A DNA stretch of 64,000 bases from Collimonas fungivorans Ter331 (GTDB lineage Bacteria; Pseudomonadota; Gammaproteobacteria; Burkholderiales; Burkholderiaceae_D): the NCBI RefSeq assembly GCF_000221045.1, contig NC_015856.1, forward strand, positions 4,360,542-4,424,541, read 5' to 3'. The position numbers and the translations under genes were made by a program. Below, in pieces: positions 9,843-18,900 of this stretch (positions are counted from its first letter, which is position 1; every line of letters starts with the position of its first letter). Below the pieces are notes generated by a model. That model saw nothing but the letters and a program-made list of their open reading frames with translations, was not told where the DNA came from and did not search any database.

Positions 9843-9928
9843 ATTGCTGTTGGCGGTGCTCAGGCCGGTAGAAGTCGAGGTCGATAGCGAACTGATGCCG
9901 GTGGAAGTCGAGGTCGACAGCGATGAAA
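8731..9928 (-). repeat. Two near-identical 418-base stalk segments, 780 bases apart
   Basis: Positions 8731-9148 and 9511-9928 match with only three differences that I could see (near 8826, 8839 and 8880). The second copy ends exactly where the TTAATTAATTAA stop cluster begins. Such a repeat is long enough to confuse short-read assembly. Confidence 0.85.
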
Positions 9929-9940
9929 TTAATTAATTAA
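9929..9940. other. All-frame stop TTAATTAATTAA inside TAA-1, probable contig join
   Basis: The 12-base palindrome places a stop codon in all six frames. It interrupts an otherwise continuous minus-strand frame without shifting it, in a repeat array whose other codons are GC-rich. Linkers of this kind are used to join contigs. The true sequence and length of the stalk here are therefore unknown. Confidence 0.75.
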
Positions 9941-11006
9941 CGGTCGAGGTTGAAGTCGAGAGTGACTTGACATTGCTGTTGGTGGTGCTCAAGCCTGTGG
10001 AAACGGAGGTCGACAAGGAAACGATGCCGGTCGACAGGCTGCTCACGCCGGTGCTCAATTGCGCCACGGTCACTATATCCTGTGCTGCCGAGCCATCCGC
10101 AACGTTGGTAATGCGGCGCAATGCACCAGAGGATCCTACTGAAACTTCGGAAAGCGGAGCGGCCGTGCCTGTCAGGAAACCGGTGCCGGTCGGCGCTGCT
10201 GCGCCGGTGACCGAACCAGCACCAAGCGCCACGCCATTGGCGTATGACACAGTGGCGCCAAGTCCCAGCGCCACGCCCGCGGTTGCTGTCGAAACCACCG
10301 ACGACTGGCCGCCGATGGCGATTCCGTCCGTCGCCAGTGCCTGCGCGCCCTTGGTTGCATTGCCGCCGATCGCCACCGCGCCGGCCGCGCCAGCCTGGGT
10401 GGAATTGGCGATAGTCGGCGCAGTAGTGCTGCCGCCCGAACCGATGGCGACTGCAAAAGTCTGCGTCGCCTGGCTCAGCAAACCGAGCGCTACGCTGCTG
10501 TTTCCTGTAGCTGTTGCTTGCACGCCGACAGCCGTAGCCTGCGTCCCGGCCTGGGCCATGAAACCCATGGCCGTACCGTAATTACCCTTGACCTGGGTGC
10601 CTGTTCCGAACAATGTCACAGAAACGAAACCGCCACCGCTGGCGCCGCAACCTGCAACTGTGGAAGCATAGTTGCTGCCATCGGTTTGATACATGGTCGC
10701 CGCGCCAGGGGCGTTAAACACCGTTCCGTCCAGGCCGGTATAGCTGGCGCCGCAACCCGAACCGCCGCCGTTGGCGATAGTGGCGGCATATCCGGACAAG
10801 GGCAGCGCCAGCGTCAGCGCCAGCACCGAGGTCTTGAGCGGAAACCCGCCGGCCAGCAGCGATCCCCACACCGAGCCGGTTACCGTAACCGGCGCGCTCG
10901 CCGTACGGCTGGAACCGGATCGTTTGCCCTTGGCGGCAGCAAGTTCGGAGACCGCAATCCAGGCCCCCAGGACTTGGCTGTACACAGTGCGGTAAATTTT
11001 ATTCAT
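9933..11006 (-). CDS. Trimeric autotransporter adhesin TAA-1, N-terminal part (split gene)
   Basis: The 357-aa frame begins MNKIYRTVYSQVLGAWIAVS, the extended signal peptide region (ESPR) of large type V secreted proteins, followed by a hydrophobic core (TSVLALTLALPLSGYA). Residues about 130-285 are YadA-like head repeats (SSVALGLLSQATQTFAVAIG, GVALGLGATVSYANGVALG). The neck RRITNVADGSAAQDIVTVAQ lies at about 292-312, and the first stalk repeats follow. It ends STVN, where the last two residues come from the TTAATTAATTAA cluster. Alone it would lack stalk and anchor and could not be secreted to the surface. It starts 67 bases after the TAA-2 stop, so the two were probably co-transcribed. Confidence 0.85.
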   Translation of the reverse strand: MNKIYRTVYSQVLGAWIAVSELAAAKGKRSGSSRTASAPVTVTGSVWGSLLAGGFPLKTSVLALTLALPLSGYAATIANGGGSGCGASYTGLDGTVFNAPGAATMYQTDGSNYASTVAGCGASGGGFVSVTLFGTGTQVKGNYGTAMGFMAQAGTQATAVGVQATATGNSSVALGLLSQATQTFAVAIGSGGSTTAPTIANSTQAGAAGAVAIGGNATKGAQALATDGIAIGGQSSVVSTATAGVALGLGATVSYANGVALGAGSVTGAAAPTGTGFLTGTAAPLSEVSVGSSGALRRITNVADGSAAQDIVTVAQLSTGVSSLSTGIVSLSTSVSTGLSTTNSNVKSLSTSTSTVN

Positions 11007-11073
11007 GGTTGGCTCTATACAAAATGACTACGGTTTGCGACAAAGGATCAGGCGGAAATCAGGCGGCAACATC

Positions 11074-14000
11074 TTATTTCCACTTGAAGCCGTAGCCGGC
11101 GCTGAAACCTGTCGCACTACCGGTGGTGCTGGTGCCGGCGCCCCACGCGCTTTGGCCGTTCTTGCTGATAGCCTTGAACTGCAAGGCCAGTGCACCGTAA
11201 CCCTGGTAAGAACCAAGACCGACGCCCACTCCCTTGTCCCCCGCATCCAGGGTCGGCATCACCGCGCCCGACATGGCCATGCTCATGGCGATACCGGAGT
11301 AGGCAATGCGCTTGACGTCGCCCAGCTGGTTCTGCACATCCCGCAACTGGGACACGTTGACCGCATCGGTCGGATTGATCCCCGGCGCGACGTTGGTGAT
11401 ACGGCGCTCGTTGCCGGCAGAGCCGACCGACACCGTATTGTCCTGATCGGCCACCGAGTTCGCGCCCAGCGCCACCGAACGGTTCGCCGTGGCTTGCGCG
11501 CCGGCGCCCATCGCCACTGCGTCGTTGCCCGACGCCAGCGAGTTCTGGCCGATCGCCACGGTCGGGTCGCCGGTCGCCCGGGCGTTGTTGCCGATCGCTA
11601 CCGAGCCGGCTTGCGAAGCCAGGGCACGGAAACCCACGGCGGTGGTGTTGGTGTCGGTCGCTTGCGCGTTCGAGCCGATCGCCGTTGCACCATCCTTGGT
11701 CGCCTGTGCGCAGAGGCCGGTGCCGGTAGCGTCGACGCCATTGACGCTGCCGCAGGTGGCGGCATTCACATTGTTGATGGCCGTGCCAGCGGTGCCGCGG
11801 GTCCGCACCGTGCCGTCGCTATTGGCGCCGCCGATGGTGGTGGCGCCGATGGTGGCGCCGTTGGCAGTAGCGGCATTACTGCCGTCCACCAGGGGCTTCA
11901 GCGCCGTCGACAGGGAATTTGTGCCATTGGTGATGTTGTTGAGGCCGGTGGAGAGCGATGTCACAGTGCTCAAACCGGTCGACAAGGAAGAAATGCCTGT
12001 CGACAGCGAAGCAATCCCGCTCGAGGTTGAAGTCGACAGCGAACTCACATTGCTGTTGGTGGTGGACAAGCCGGTCGACAGCGAACCCAGGTTCGAGGTG
12101 GTGCTGGAGAGGCCGGTCGACAGCGAATTGATGCTGCTGGTGTTGGTCGACAGGCCGCTTGAGGTCGAAGTCGATAGCGAACTGACGTTGCTGTTGGTGG
12201 TGCTCAGGCCGGTCGACAGCGAACCGAGGCCGGTCGATGTCGAAGTCGACAGCGAGTTCAGTTGGCTGACGTTGACCGCATCGAAGTTTTCCGTACCGGC
12301 CGCGACGTTGATGATCTGCCGTTCCTTGCCCGCCGAACCGACCGACACGACGTTAGAGCGATCTGTGCCGACGACTGACTGGTTGATCGAATTGGCGCCG
12401 ATCGCCACCGAATTCGAGCCGGTGCTTACCTGCGCATCGTCCGAACCGTCCAGCTTGCCGTCTGCCTTGAAATAATTGGCGACACCCGATTTCTGCAGGT
12501 TGGAGACGCCTGTCGACAGCGAGCTCACATTGCTGTTGACCGTGCTCAGGCCGGTCGAAGTTGAGGTCGACAGCGAATTGACGTTGCTGTTGGTGGTGCT
12601 CAGGCCGGTCGAGGCCGAGGTCGACAAGGAAGCAATTCCGGTCGAAGTCGAGGTCGACAGGGAATCCACATTGCTGTTGACTGTGCTGAGGCCCGTCGAT
12701 GTTGATGTCGACAGCGATGTGACGTTGCTGTTGGTGGTGCTCAGGCCAGTCGAGGTCGACGTCGACAGCGATGTGACGTTGCTGTTGGTAGTACTCAGGC
12801 CAGTCGAGGTCGACGTCGACAGCGAGGCGATGCCGGTTGAAGTCGAGGTCGACAGGGAATCGACATTGCTGTTGACTGTGCTCAGGCCGGTCGAAGTCGA
12901 GGTCGACAGCGACGTGACGTTGCTGTTGGTGGTGCTCAGGCCCGTCGAAGTCGAGGTCGACAGTGAAGTCACGCTGCTGTTGGTAGTGCTCAGACCGCTC
13001 GAGGTCGATGTCGACAGCGAGCCGATGCCGGTCGAAGTCGAGGTCGACAGAGAATCGACATTGCTGTTGGTAGTGCTCAGACCCGTCGAAGCCGAAGTCG
13101 ACAGCGACGAGACATTGCTGTTGGTGGTGCTCAGGCCGGTCGAAGTCGAGGTCGACAATGACGTGATATTGCTGTTGGTGGTGCTCAGGCCGGTCGAGGT
13201 CGAAGTCGACAGCGAAGCAATGCCTGTAGAAGTCGATGTCGACAGCGAGGCAACGTTGCTGTTGGCGGTGCTCAGGCCGGTCGAAGTCGATGTCGACAGC
13301 GAGGCAACGTTGCTGTTGGTGGTGCTCAGGCCGGTCGAGGTCGAAGTCGACAGCGAGGTCACGTTGCTGTTGGTAGTACTCAGGCCGGTCGAGGTCGAAG
13401 TCGACAGCGAGGCGATGCCGGTCGAAGTTGAGGTCGACAGAGAGTCCACATTGCTGTTGGCTGTGCTCAAGCCGGTCGAAGTCGAGGTCGACAGCGACGA
13501 GACATTGCTGTTGGTGGTGCTCAGGCCGGTCGAGGTCGAGGTCGACAGCGAAGTCACGCTGCTGTTGGTGGTGCTGAGGCCGCTGGATGTCGACGTCGAC
13601 AGCGAACTGATACCGGTCGAAGTCGAGGTCGACAGGGAATCCACGTTGCTGTTGGCTGTGCTCAGGCCGGTGGACGTCGAGGTCGACAGCGACGAGACAT
13701 TGCTGTTGGTGGTGCTCAAACCAGTCGAGGTTGAAGTCGACAGCGACGTCACGCTGCTGTTGGTGGTGCTCAGGCCGCTGGATGTCGATGTCGACAGCGA
13801 GCTGATGCCGGTCGAAGTCGAGGTCGACAGGGAATCCACATTGCTGCTGACCGTGCTCAGGCCGGTGGAAGTCGAAGTCGACAGCGAGGCGACATTGCTG
13901 TTAGTGGTGCTCAGGCCGGTCGAGGTAGACGTCGACAGCGAAGTCACGCTGCTGTTGGTCGTGCTCAAGCCACTGGAGGTCGATGTCGACAGTGAGCTGA

Positions 14001-15249
14001 TGCCGGTCGAAGCCGAGGTCGACAGGGAAGCGACGTTGCTGTTGGTTGTGCTCAAACCTGTGGAAGTCGAGGTCGACAGCGAGGCGACGTTGCTGTTGGT
14101 GGTGCTCAGGCCGGTCGAAGTTGAAGTCGACAGCGAAGCAATGCCGGTCGAAGTCGAAGTCGACAGCGATGTCACGTTGCTGTTGGCGGTGCTTAGGCCG
14201 GTCGAACTGGAGGTCGACAGCGACGATACGCTGCTGTTAGCGGTGCTCAAGCCGGTGGAGGTGGAGGTCGACAGGGAACTGATGCCAGTCGACAGGCTGC
14301 TCGCGCCGGTACTCAATTGCGCCACGGTCACTGCATCCTGTTGTGCCGAACCGTCCGCGACATTGGTGATGCGTCGGCGTGCAGTTGCGGAACCAACCGA
14401 GACTTCAGACAGCGGAGCGGCCGTGCCTGTCAGGAAACCGGTGCCGGTAGGCGCCGCTGCGCCGGTGACCGAACCGGCGCCAATCGCCACGCTATTGGCG
14501 TATGACGCATTGGCGCCAAGCCCCAGCGCCACGCCCCCAGTCGCTGTACTTGCCACAAACGATTGGCCGCCAATGGCGATTCCGTCCGCCGCCAGTGCTT
14601 GCGCGCCCTTGGTTGCGTTGCCGCCGATCGCTACGGAGCCGGCCCCTTTAGACAGGGTGGAACTAGCTATAGTCGGCGCGGTGGTGCTGCCACCCGAACC
14701 GATGGCGACGGAATTGGTTTGCGTTGCCTGGCTCAGCATGCCGACCGCCACGCTGCTGTTTCCCGAAGCATTCGCTTGCACGCCGACCGCCGTCGCTTGC
14801 GTGCCAGCGATGCTCATGAAGCCGTTTGCGGTGCCGTAATTTCCCGTCACCTGCGTGCCCGAACCAAACAGCGTCACGCCAGTCAAGAGATTACCGTTGG
14901 CGCCGCAACCTGCAACCGTCGAATAGAAACCGCTGCCATCGGTAAAAGTACCGGTGGTACTTGTGCCGTCCACGCCGGTAAAGGCAAGTCCTATATTGGT
15001 GTTACAGCCAACCGGGGTAATGGTGGAGGCGTAACCTGACAAGGGCAGCGCCAATGCCAACGCCAGCACCGACGTCTTTAAGGGGAAGTCCCCGCTCAGC
15101 AGATATCTCCAGCCGGCGTCCCCTGCCGAAACAGGCGCGCTCGCGGAACGGCTCGAACCTGTTTGTTTACCCTTTGCGGCGACCAGTTCCGAAACGGCAA
15201 CCCAGGTACCCAGGATTTGGCTGTAGACGGTGCGGTAAATTTTATTCAT
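11074..15249 (-). CDS. Trimeric autotransporter adhesin TAA-2, complete
   Basis: This 1391-aa outer-membrane adhesin is complete. ESPR MNKIYRTVYSQILGTWVAVS and a signal core occupy about 1-75. The YadA-like head (about 130-285) contains SSVAVGMLSQATQTNSVAIG and GVALGLGANASYANSVAIG, and the neck RRRITNVADGSAQQD follows at about 290-310. The stalk, about 311-916, is SLSTSTSTG and LSTTNSNV repeats whose Leu/Ile/Val spacing suggests mixed 7- and 11-residue coiled-coil periods. A second neck, a short stalk and a second head lead to the final YadA anchor of about 80 residues ending GYGFKWK. Family knowledge: three chains form a 12-strand barrel that exports and anchors the stalk. The leader before the ATG is nearly the same as for TAA-1 and TAA-3. 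The ligand cannot be predicted. Confidence 0.95.
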   Translation of the reverse strand: MNKIYRTVYSQILGTWVAVSELVAAKGKQTGSSRSASAPVSAGDAGWRYLLSGDFPLKTSVLALALALPLSGYASTITPVGCNTNIGLAFTGVDGTSTTGTFTDGSGFYSTVAGCGANGNLLTGVTLFGSGTQVTGNYGTANGFMSIAGTQATAVGVQANASGNSSVAVGMLSQATQTNSVAIGSGGSTTAPTIASSTLSKGAGSVAIGGNATKGAQALAADGIAIGGQSFVASTATGGVALGLGANASYANSVAIGAGSVTGAAAPTGTGFLTGTAAPLSEVSVGSATARRRITNVADGSAQQDAVTVAQLSTGASSLSTGISSLSTSTSTGLSTANSSVSSLSTSSSTGLSTANSNVTSLSTSTSTGIASLSTSTSTGLSTTNSNVASLSTSTSTGLSTTNSNVASLSTSASTGISSLSTSTSSGLSTTNSSVTSLSTSTSTGLSTTNSNVASLSTSTSTGLSTVSSNVDSLSTSTSTGISSLSTSTSSGLSTTNSSVTSLSTSTSTGLSTTNSNVSSLSTSTSTGLSTANSNVDSLSTSTSTGISSLSTSTSSGLSTTNSSVTSLSTSTSTGLSTTNSNVSSLSTSTSTGLSTANSNVDSLSTSTSTGIASLSTSTSTGLSTTNSNVTSLSTSTSTGLSTTNSNVASLSTSTSTGLSTANSNVASLSTSTSTGIASLSTSTSTGLSTTNSNITSLSTSTSTGLSTTNSNVSSLSTSASTGLSTTNSNVDSLSTSTSTGIGSLSTSTSSGLSTTNSSVTSLSTSTSTGLSTTNSNVTSLSTSTSTGLSTVNSNVDSLSTSTSTGIASLSTSTSTGLSTTNSNVTSLSTSTSTGLSTTNSNVTSLSTSTSTGLSTVNSNVDSLSTSTSTGIASLSTSASTGLSTTNSNVNSLSTSTSTGLSTVNSNVSSLSTGVSNLQKSGVANYFKADGKLDGSDDAQVSTGSNSVAIGANSINQSVVGTDRSNVVSVGSAGKERQIINVAAGTENFDAVNVSQLNSLSTSTSTGLGSLSTGLSTTNSNVSSLSTSTSSGLSTNTSSINSLSTGLSSTTSNLGSLSTGLSTTNSNVSSLSTSTSSGIASLSTGISSLSTGLSTVTSLSTGLNNITNGTNSLSTALKPLVDGSNAATANGATIGATTIGGANSDGTVRTRGTAGTAINNVNAATCGSVNGVDATGTGLCAQATKDGATAIGSNAQATDTNTTAVGFRALASQAGSVAIGNNARATGDPTVAIGQNSLASGNDAVAMGAGAQATANRSVALGANSVADQDNTVSVGSAGNERRITNVAPGINPTDAVNVSQLRDVQNQLGDVKRIAYSGIAMSMAMSGAVMPTLDAGDKGVGVGLGSYQGYGALALQFKAISKNGQSAWGAGTSTTGSATGFSAGYGFKWK

Positions 15250-15347
15250 GGTTGGCTCGATGCAAAAGTAGATACGAAAAATAGATGCGAAAGTAGGCGC
15301 TGCTTACAGCAAGAGATCAGCTTGATCACGCAGGAAAAAGGGAAAAA

Positions 15348-15521
15348 CTAAGCGGCGAACAGATAGCGGACGGCGGATAACGAGCACTCTGCGGCGCCTG
15401 TGGAAAACGTCATGCCCAGGGGGAACAGCAAAGCCAGGCCGGCAAGGCCAAGGGCTGGTATAGCGTTAAAAGTCACACTTGCAGATGGTGTGGCGCTTGG
15501 CACCCGACGTAATTTGTTCAT
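15348..15521 (-). CDS. Small hydrophobic ORF upstream of TAA-2
   Basis: This 57-aa ORF begins MNKLRRVPSATPSASVTFNA and is preceded by GGGAGGG at good spacing, one of the best ribosome binding sites in the window. Residues about 21-37 (IPALGLAGLALLFPLG) are strongly hydrophobic and recall the IPTL/PEP-type sorting tails or a single membrane segment. The tail holds one Cys. It ends about 100 bases before the TAA-2 ATG on the same strand, so it could be a small membrane partner or a leader peptide of the adhesin. No homologue is recognised. That it is translated is inferred from the ribosome binding site and position only. Confidence 0.45.
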   Translation of the reverse strand: MNKLRRVPSATPSASVTFNAIPALGLAGLALLFPLGMTFSTGAAECSLSAVRYLFAA

Positions 15522-15800
15522 TTTTCCCTCCCAGGAAACTCAGCGTTGTTATTACCGCAAGGAACTCTTTAATCACATCAAGGTGGCGGAGGCGAGGTGA
15601 TCGGCGTCACGTTCGTCTCAACTGCCGGTATCAAGAGCCCAGACAATTCAGAAGACAGCCGAAATTTATCACCGCATCTCGTTCCATTTTTCGCAACTTA
15701 ACAATCTTTGACACCGTGTAACATTGGTTCACACTTTCTTTTCCGCATGGCAACTTTGTGTCTCCTGAACGCCACTGAGCTAAGCATTTAATGAATATTA

Positions 15801-15833
15801 TTTTGACAATGTTTTAAAAAACAAATGTCAAAT
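15801..15833. promoter_or_regulatory. AT-rich imperfect palindrome between TAA-3 and TAA-2
   Basis: TTTGACA (15802-15808) and TGTCAAA (15826-15832) are inverted, and the pairing extends inward to TTTT/AAAA with a one-base bulge. It lies about 280 bases upstream of the small ORF before TAA-2, so it could be an operator for that transcript, or a structure in the TAA-3 3' region. Confidence 0.35.
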
Positions 15834-15872
15834 GCATCTCCAGGCGCACGGCCGGCAAAATCGCAAGACGAT

Positions 15873-15912
15873 AAAAAACCCGCAACAACTTGGCGTCATT
15901 GCGGGTTTTTTC
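15873..15912 (-). terminator. Rho-independent terminator of TAA-3
   Basis: AAAAAACCCGCAA (15873-15885) pairs with TTGCGGGTTTTTT (15899-15911). On the minus strand it lies about 65 bases after the TAA-3 stop and ends in a T run. The same hairpin occurs after rbgA at 28194. The rest of the 15250-15975 gap holds the small ORF, a palindrome and otherwise nothing recognised. Confidence 0.8.
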
Positions 15913-15975
15913 GGTACTGCCGACGTATTTCTTATTTCATCCTGGTCCGGCCGATCTGGCGGCCGCTGAGGCAGG

Positions 15976-18900
15976 TCACCACAGCTTGAAGTCGACCCCG
16001 GCCGATACGCCCCAGACACTGCCGGTGGTGCTCACGCCGACGCCCCAGGTATTGTTGCCGCTGGCGGTTTTTGCCCTGAATTGCAAGGCCAGCGCGCCAT
16101 AACCCTGGTAAGAACCGATACCTACTCCCATCCGCCCTTCTCCGCGCTCCAGCGCCGTAGTCACGGCCCCCGCCATCGCCATGCTCATGGCGACGCCTGA
16201 ATAAGCGATCCGCTGTACGGTACCAATCTGGTTTTGCACGCTATGGAGCTGCGACACATTCACGGCATCGGTCGGGTTGACCCCCGGCGCCACATTGGTG
16301 ATGCGGCGTTCGTTGCCGGTGGAGCCGACCGATACCGTATTGGCCTGGTCCGCCACCGAGTACGCGCCCAGCGCCACCGAACGGTTCGCCGTGGCTTCCG
16401 CCCCTGCTCCCATCGCTACCGCATCATTGCCCGAAGCCAGCGCATTGTTGCCGATGGCTACAGTAGGGTCGCCGGTCGCCCGGGCGTTATAGCCGATCGC
16501 CACCGAACCGGCCTGCGACGCCAGGGCACGGAAGCCCACCGCGGTAGCGTTAGTATCCGTCGCTTGCGCATTCGAACCGATCGCTGTTGCGCCATCCTTG
16601 GTCGCTTGCGCGCACAGGCCAGTGCCGGTGGCATCGACGCCACTGACGCTGCCGCAAGTGGCGGCATTCACATTGCTGATTGCCGTGCCGCTGGTGCCGC
16701 GGGTCTGCACGGTGCCGTTGCTATTGGCACCGCCGATGGTCGTAGCGCCGATGGTCGAGCCGTTGGCGCTGGCAGCATTCGCGCTATCCACCAAAGGCTT
16801 GAGCGACGTCGACAAGGAAGTGGCGCCATTGGCGATGTTGTTCAGGCCGGTGGAGAGCGACGTCACCGTGCTCAAACCGGTCGACAAGGAGGATATGCCT
16901 GTCGACAGGGAAGAAATCCCGCTCGAGGTCGAGGTGGACAGCGAACTGACATTGCTGTTGGTGGAGGACAGCCCGGTCGACAAGGAACCCAGGTTCGAGG
17001 TATTGCTCGAGAGGTTGGTCGACAGCGAATTGATGCTGCTGGTGTTGGTCGACAGGCCGGCCGAAGTCGAGGTCGACAGCGAGTTGACGTTGCTGTTTGT
17101 CGTGCTCAGGCCGGTCGACAGCGAGCCAAGGCCGGCGGAAGTTGACGTCGACAACGAATTCAGCTGGCTGAGATTGACTGCATCGGTATTCTGCGTACCG
17201 GCCGCGACGTTGATGATCTGCCGTTCCTTGCCGGCCGAACCTACCGACACCACATTGATGCGATCTGTGCCAGCGATCGTTTGATTGATCGAATCGGCGC
17301 CGATTGCCACCGAATTCGAACCAGTGCTCACTTGCGCATTATCGGAACCATCCAGCTTGCCGTCCGCCCTGAAGTAGCCGGTCACACCTGAGTTCTTCAG
17401 GCCGGTCGACAGGGATGTAACGTTGCTATTGGTGCTGCTCAAGCCCGTGGACAAGGATCCTACATTGCTGGTAGTGGTGCTCAATCCGGTCGACAGGGAT
17501 CCGATGTTGCTTGTGGTGGCGCTAAGGCCGGTTGACAGCGACGATACGTTGCTATTGGTTGTACTCAGGCCTGTGGACAGCGAAGCGACGCCGGTTGATG
17601 CTGAGGTCGACAACGACGTCACGTTGCTATTGGTTGTGCTCAGGCCAGTGGACAGTGAAACGACGCCGGTTGATGTGGAGGTCGACAACGACGTCACGTT
17701 GCTATCGGTTGTGCTCAGGCCAGTAGACAGTGAAGCAACGCCTGTTGATGTCGAAGTCGACAGCGACGACACGTTGCTGTTAGTTGTGCTCAGGCCAGTG
17801 GACAGCGAAGCGACACCCGTTGATGTCGATGTCGACAGCGAAGAAACGTTGCTGTTGGTTGTACTCAAACCAGTAGACAGCGAAGCAACACCAGTCGACG
17901 TTGAAGTCGATAGCGATGTCACATTGCTGTTGGTTGTGCTCAGGCCAGTAGACAGCGAAGCGACACCTGTCGATGTCGAGGTCGACAGCGACGAGACATT
18001 GCTATCCGTCGTACTCAAACCGGTGGACAACGATGTGATACCGGTTGACGCCGAGGTCGATAGCGACGAGACATTGCTGTTAGTTGTGCTCAGACCAGTG
18101 GACAGCGAAGCGACACCCGTTGACGCCGAAGTCGACAGCGACGAGATATTGCTATCCGTCGTACTCAAACCTGTCGATAACGATGACACACTGCTGTTAG
18201 TTGTACTCAGGCCAGTAGACAGTGATGCAACACCAGTCGATGTCGAGGTCGACAGCGACGAGACATTGCTGTTGGTTGTGCTCAAACCGGTGGATAGCGA
18301 AGCAGCGCCCGTTGAGGTCGAAGTCGACAGCGACGACACGTTGCTGTTGGTTGTGCTCAGACCAGTGGACAGCGATGCGACACCCGTTGACGCCGAAGTC
18401 GACAGCGACGAGACATTGCTATCCGTCGTACTCAAACCTGTCGATAACGATGACACATTACTGTTAGTTGTGCTAAGGCCAGTAGACAGTGACGCAACAC
18501 CAGTCGATGTCGAGGTCGACAGCGACGAGACATTGCTATCTATCGTACTCAAACCGGTGGACAACGATGTAATACCGGTTGACGCCGAAGTCGACAGCGA
18601 CGATACGTTACTGTTGGCTGTACTCAGACCAGTGGACAATGAAGCGACGCCAGTTGATGTCGAGGTCGACAGAGACGAGACATTGCTATCCGTCGTACTC
18701 AACCCAGTGGACAACGATGTAATGCCCGTCGAAGTCGAAGTCGACAACGACGAGACATTGCTGTTAGTCGTATTCAAACCTGTCGACAACGATGACACGT
18801 TACTGTTAGTTGTGCTCAAACCCGTAGACAGTGACGCAACACCAGTCGAGGTTGAAGTCGACAACGACGTCACTTTGCTATTGGTGGTACTCAGGCCGCT

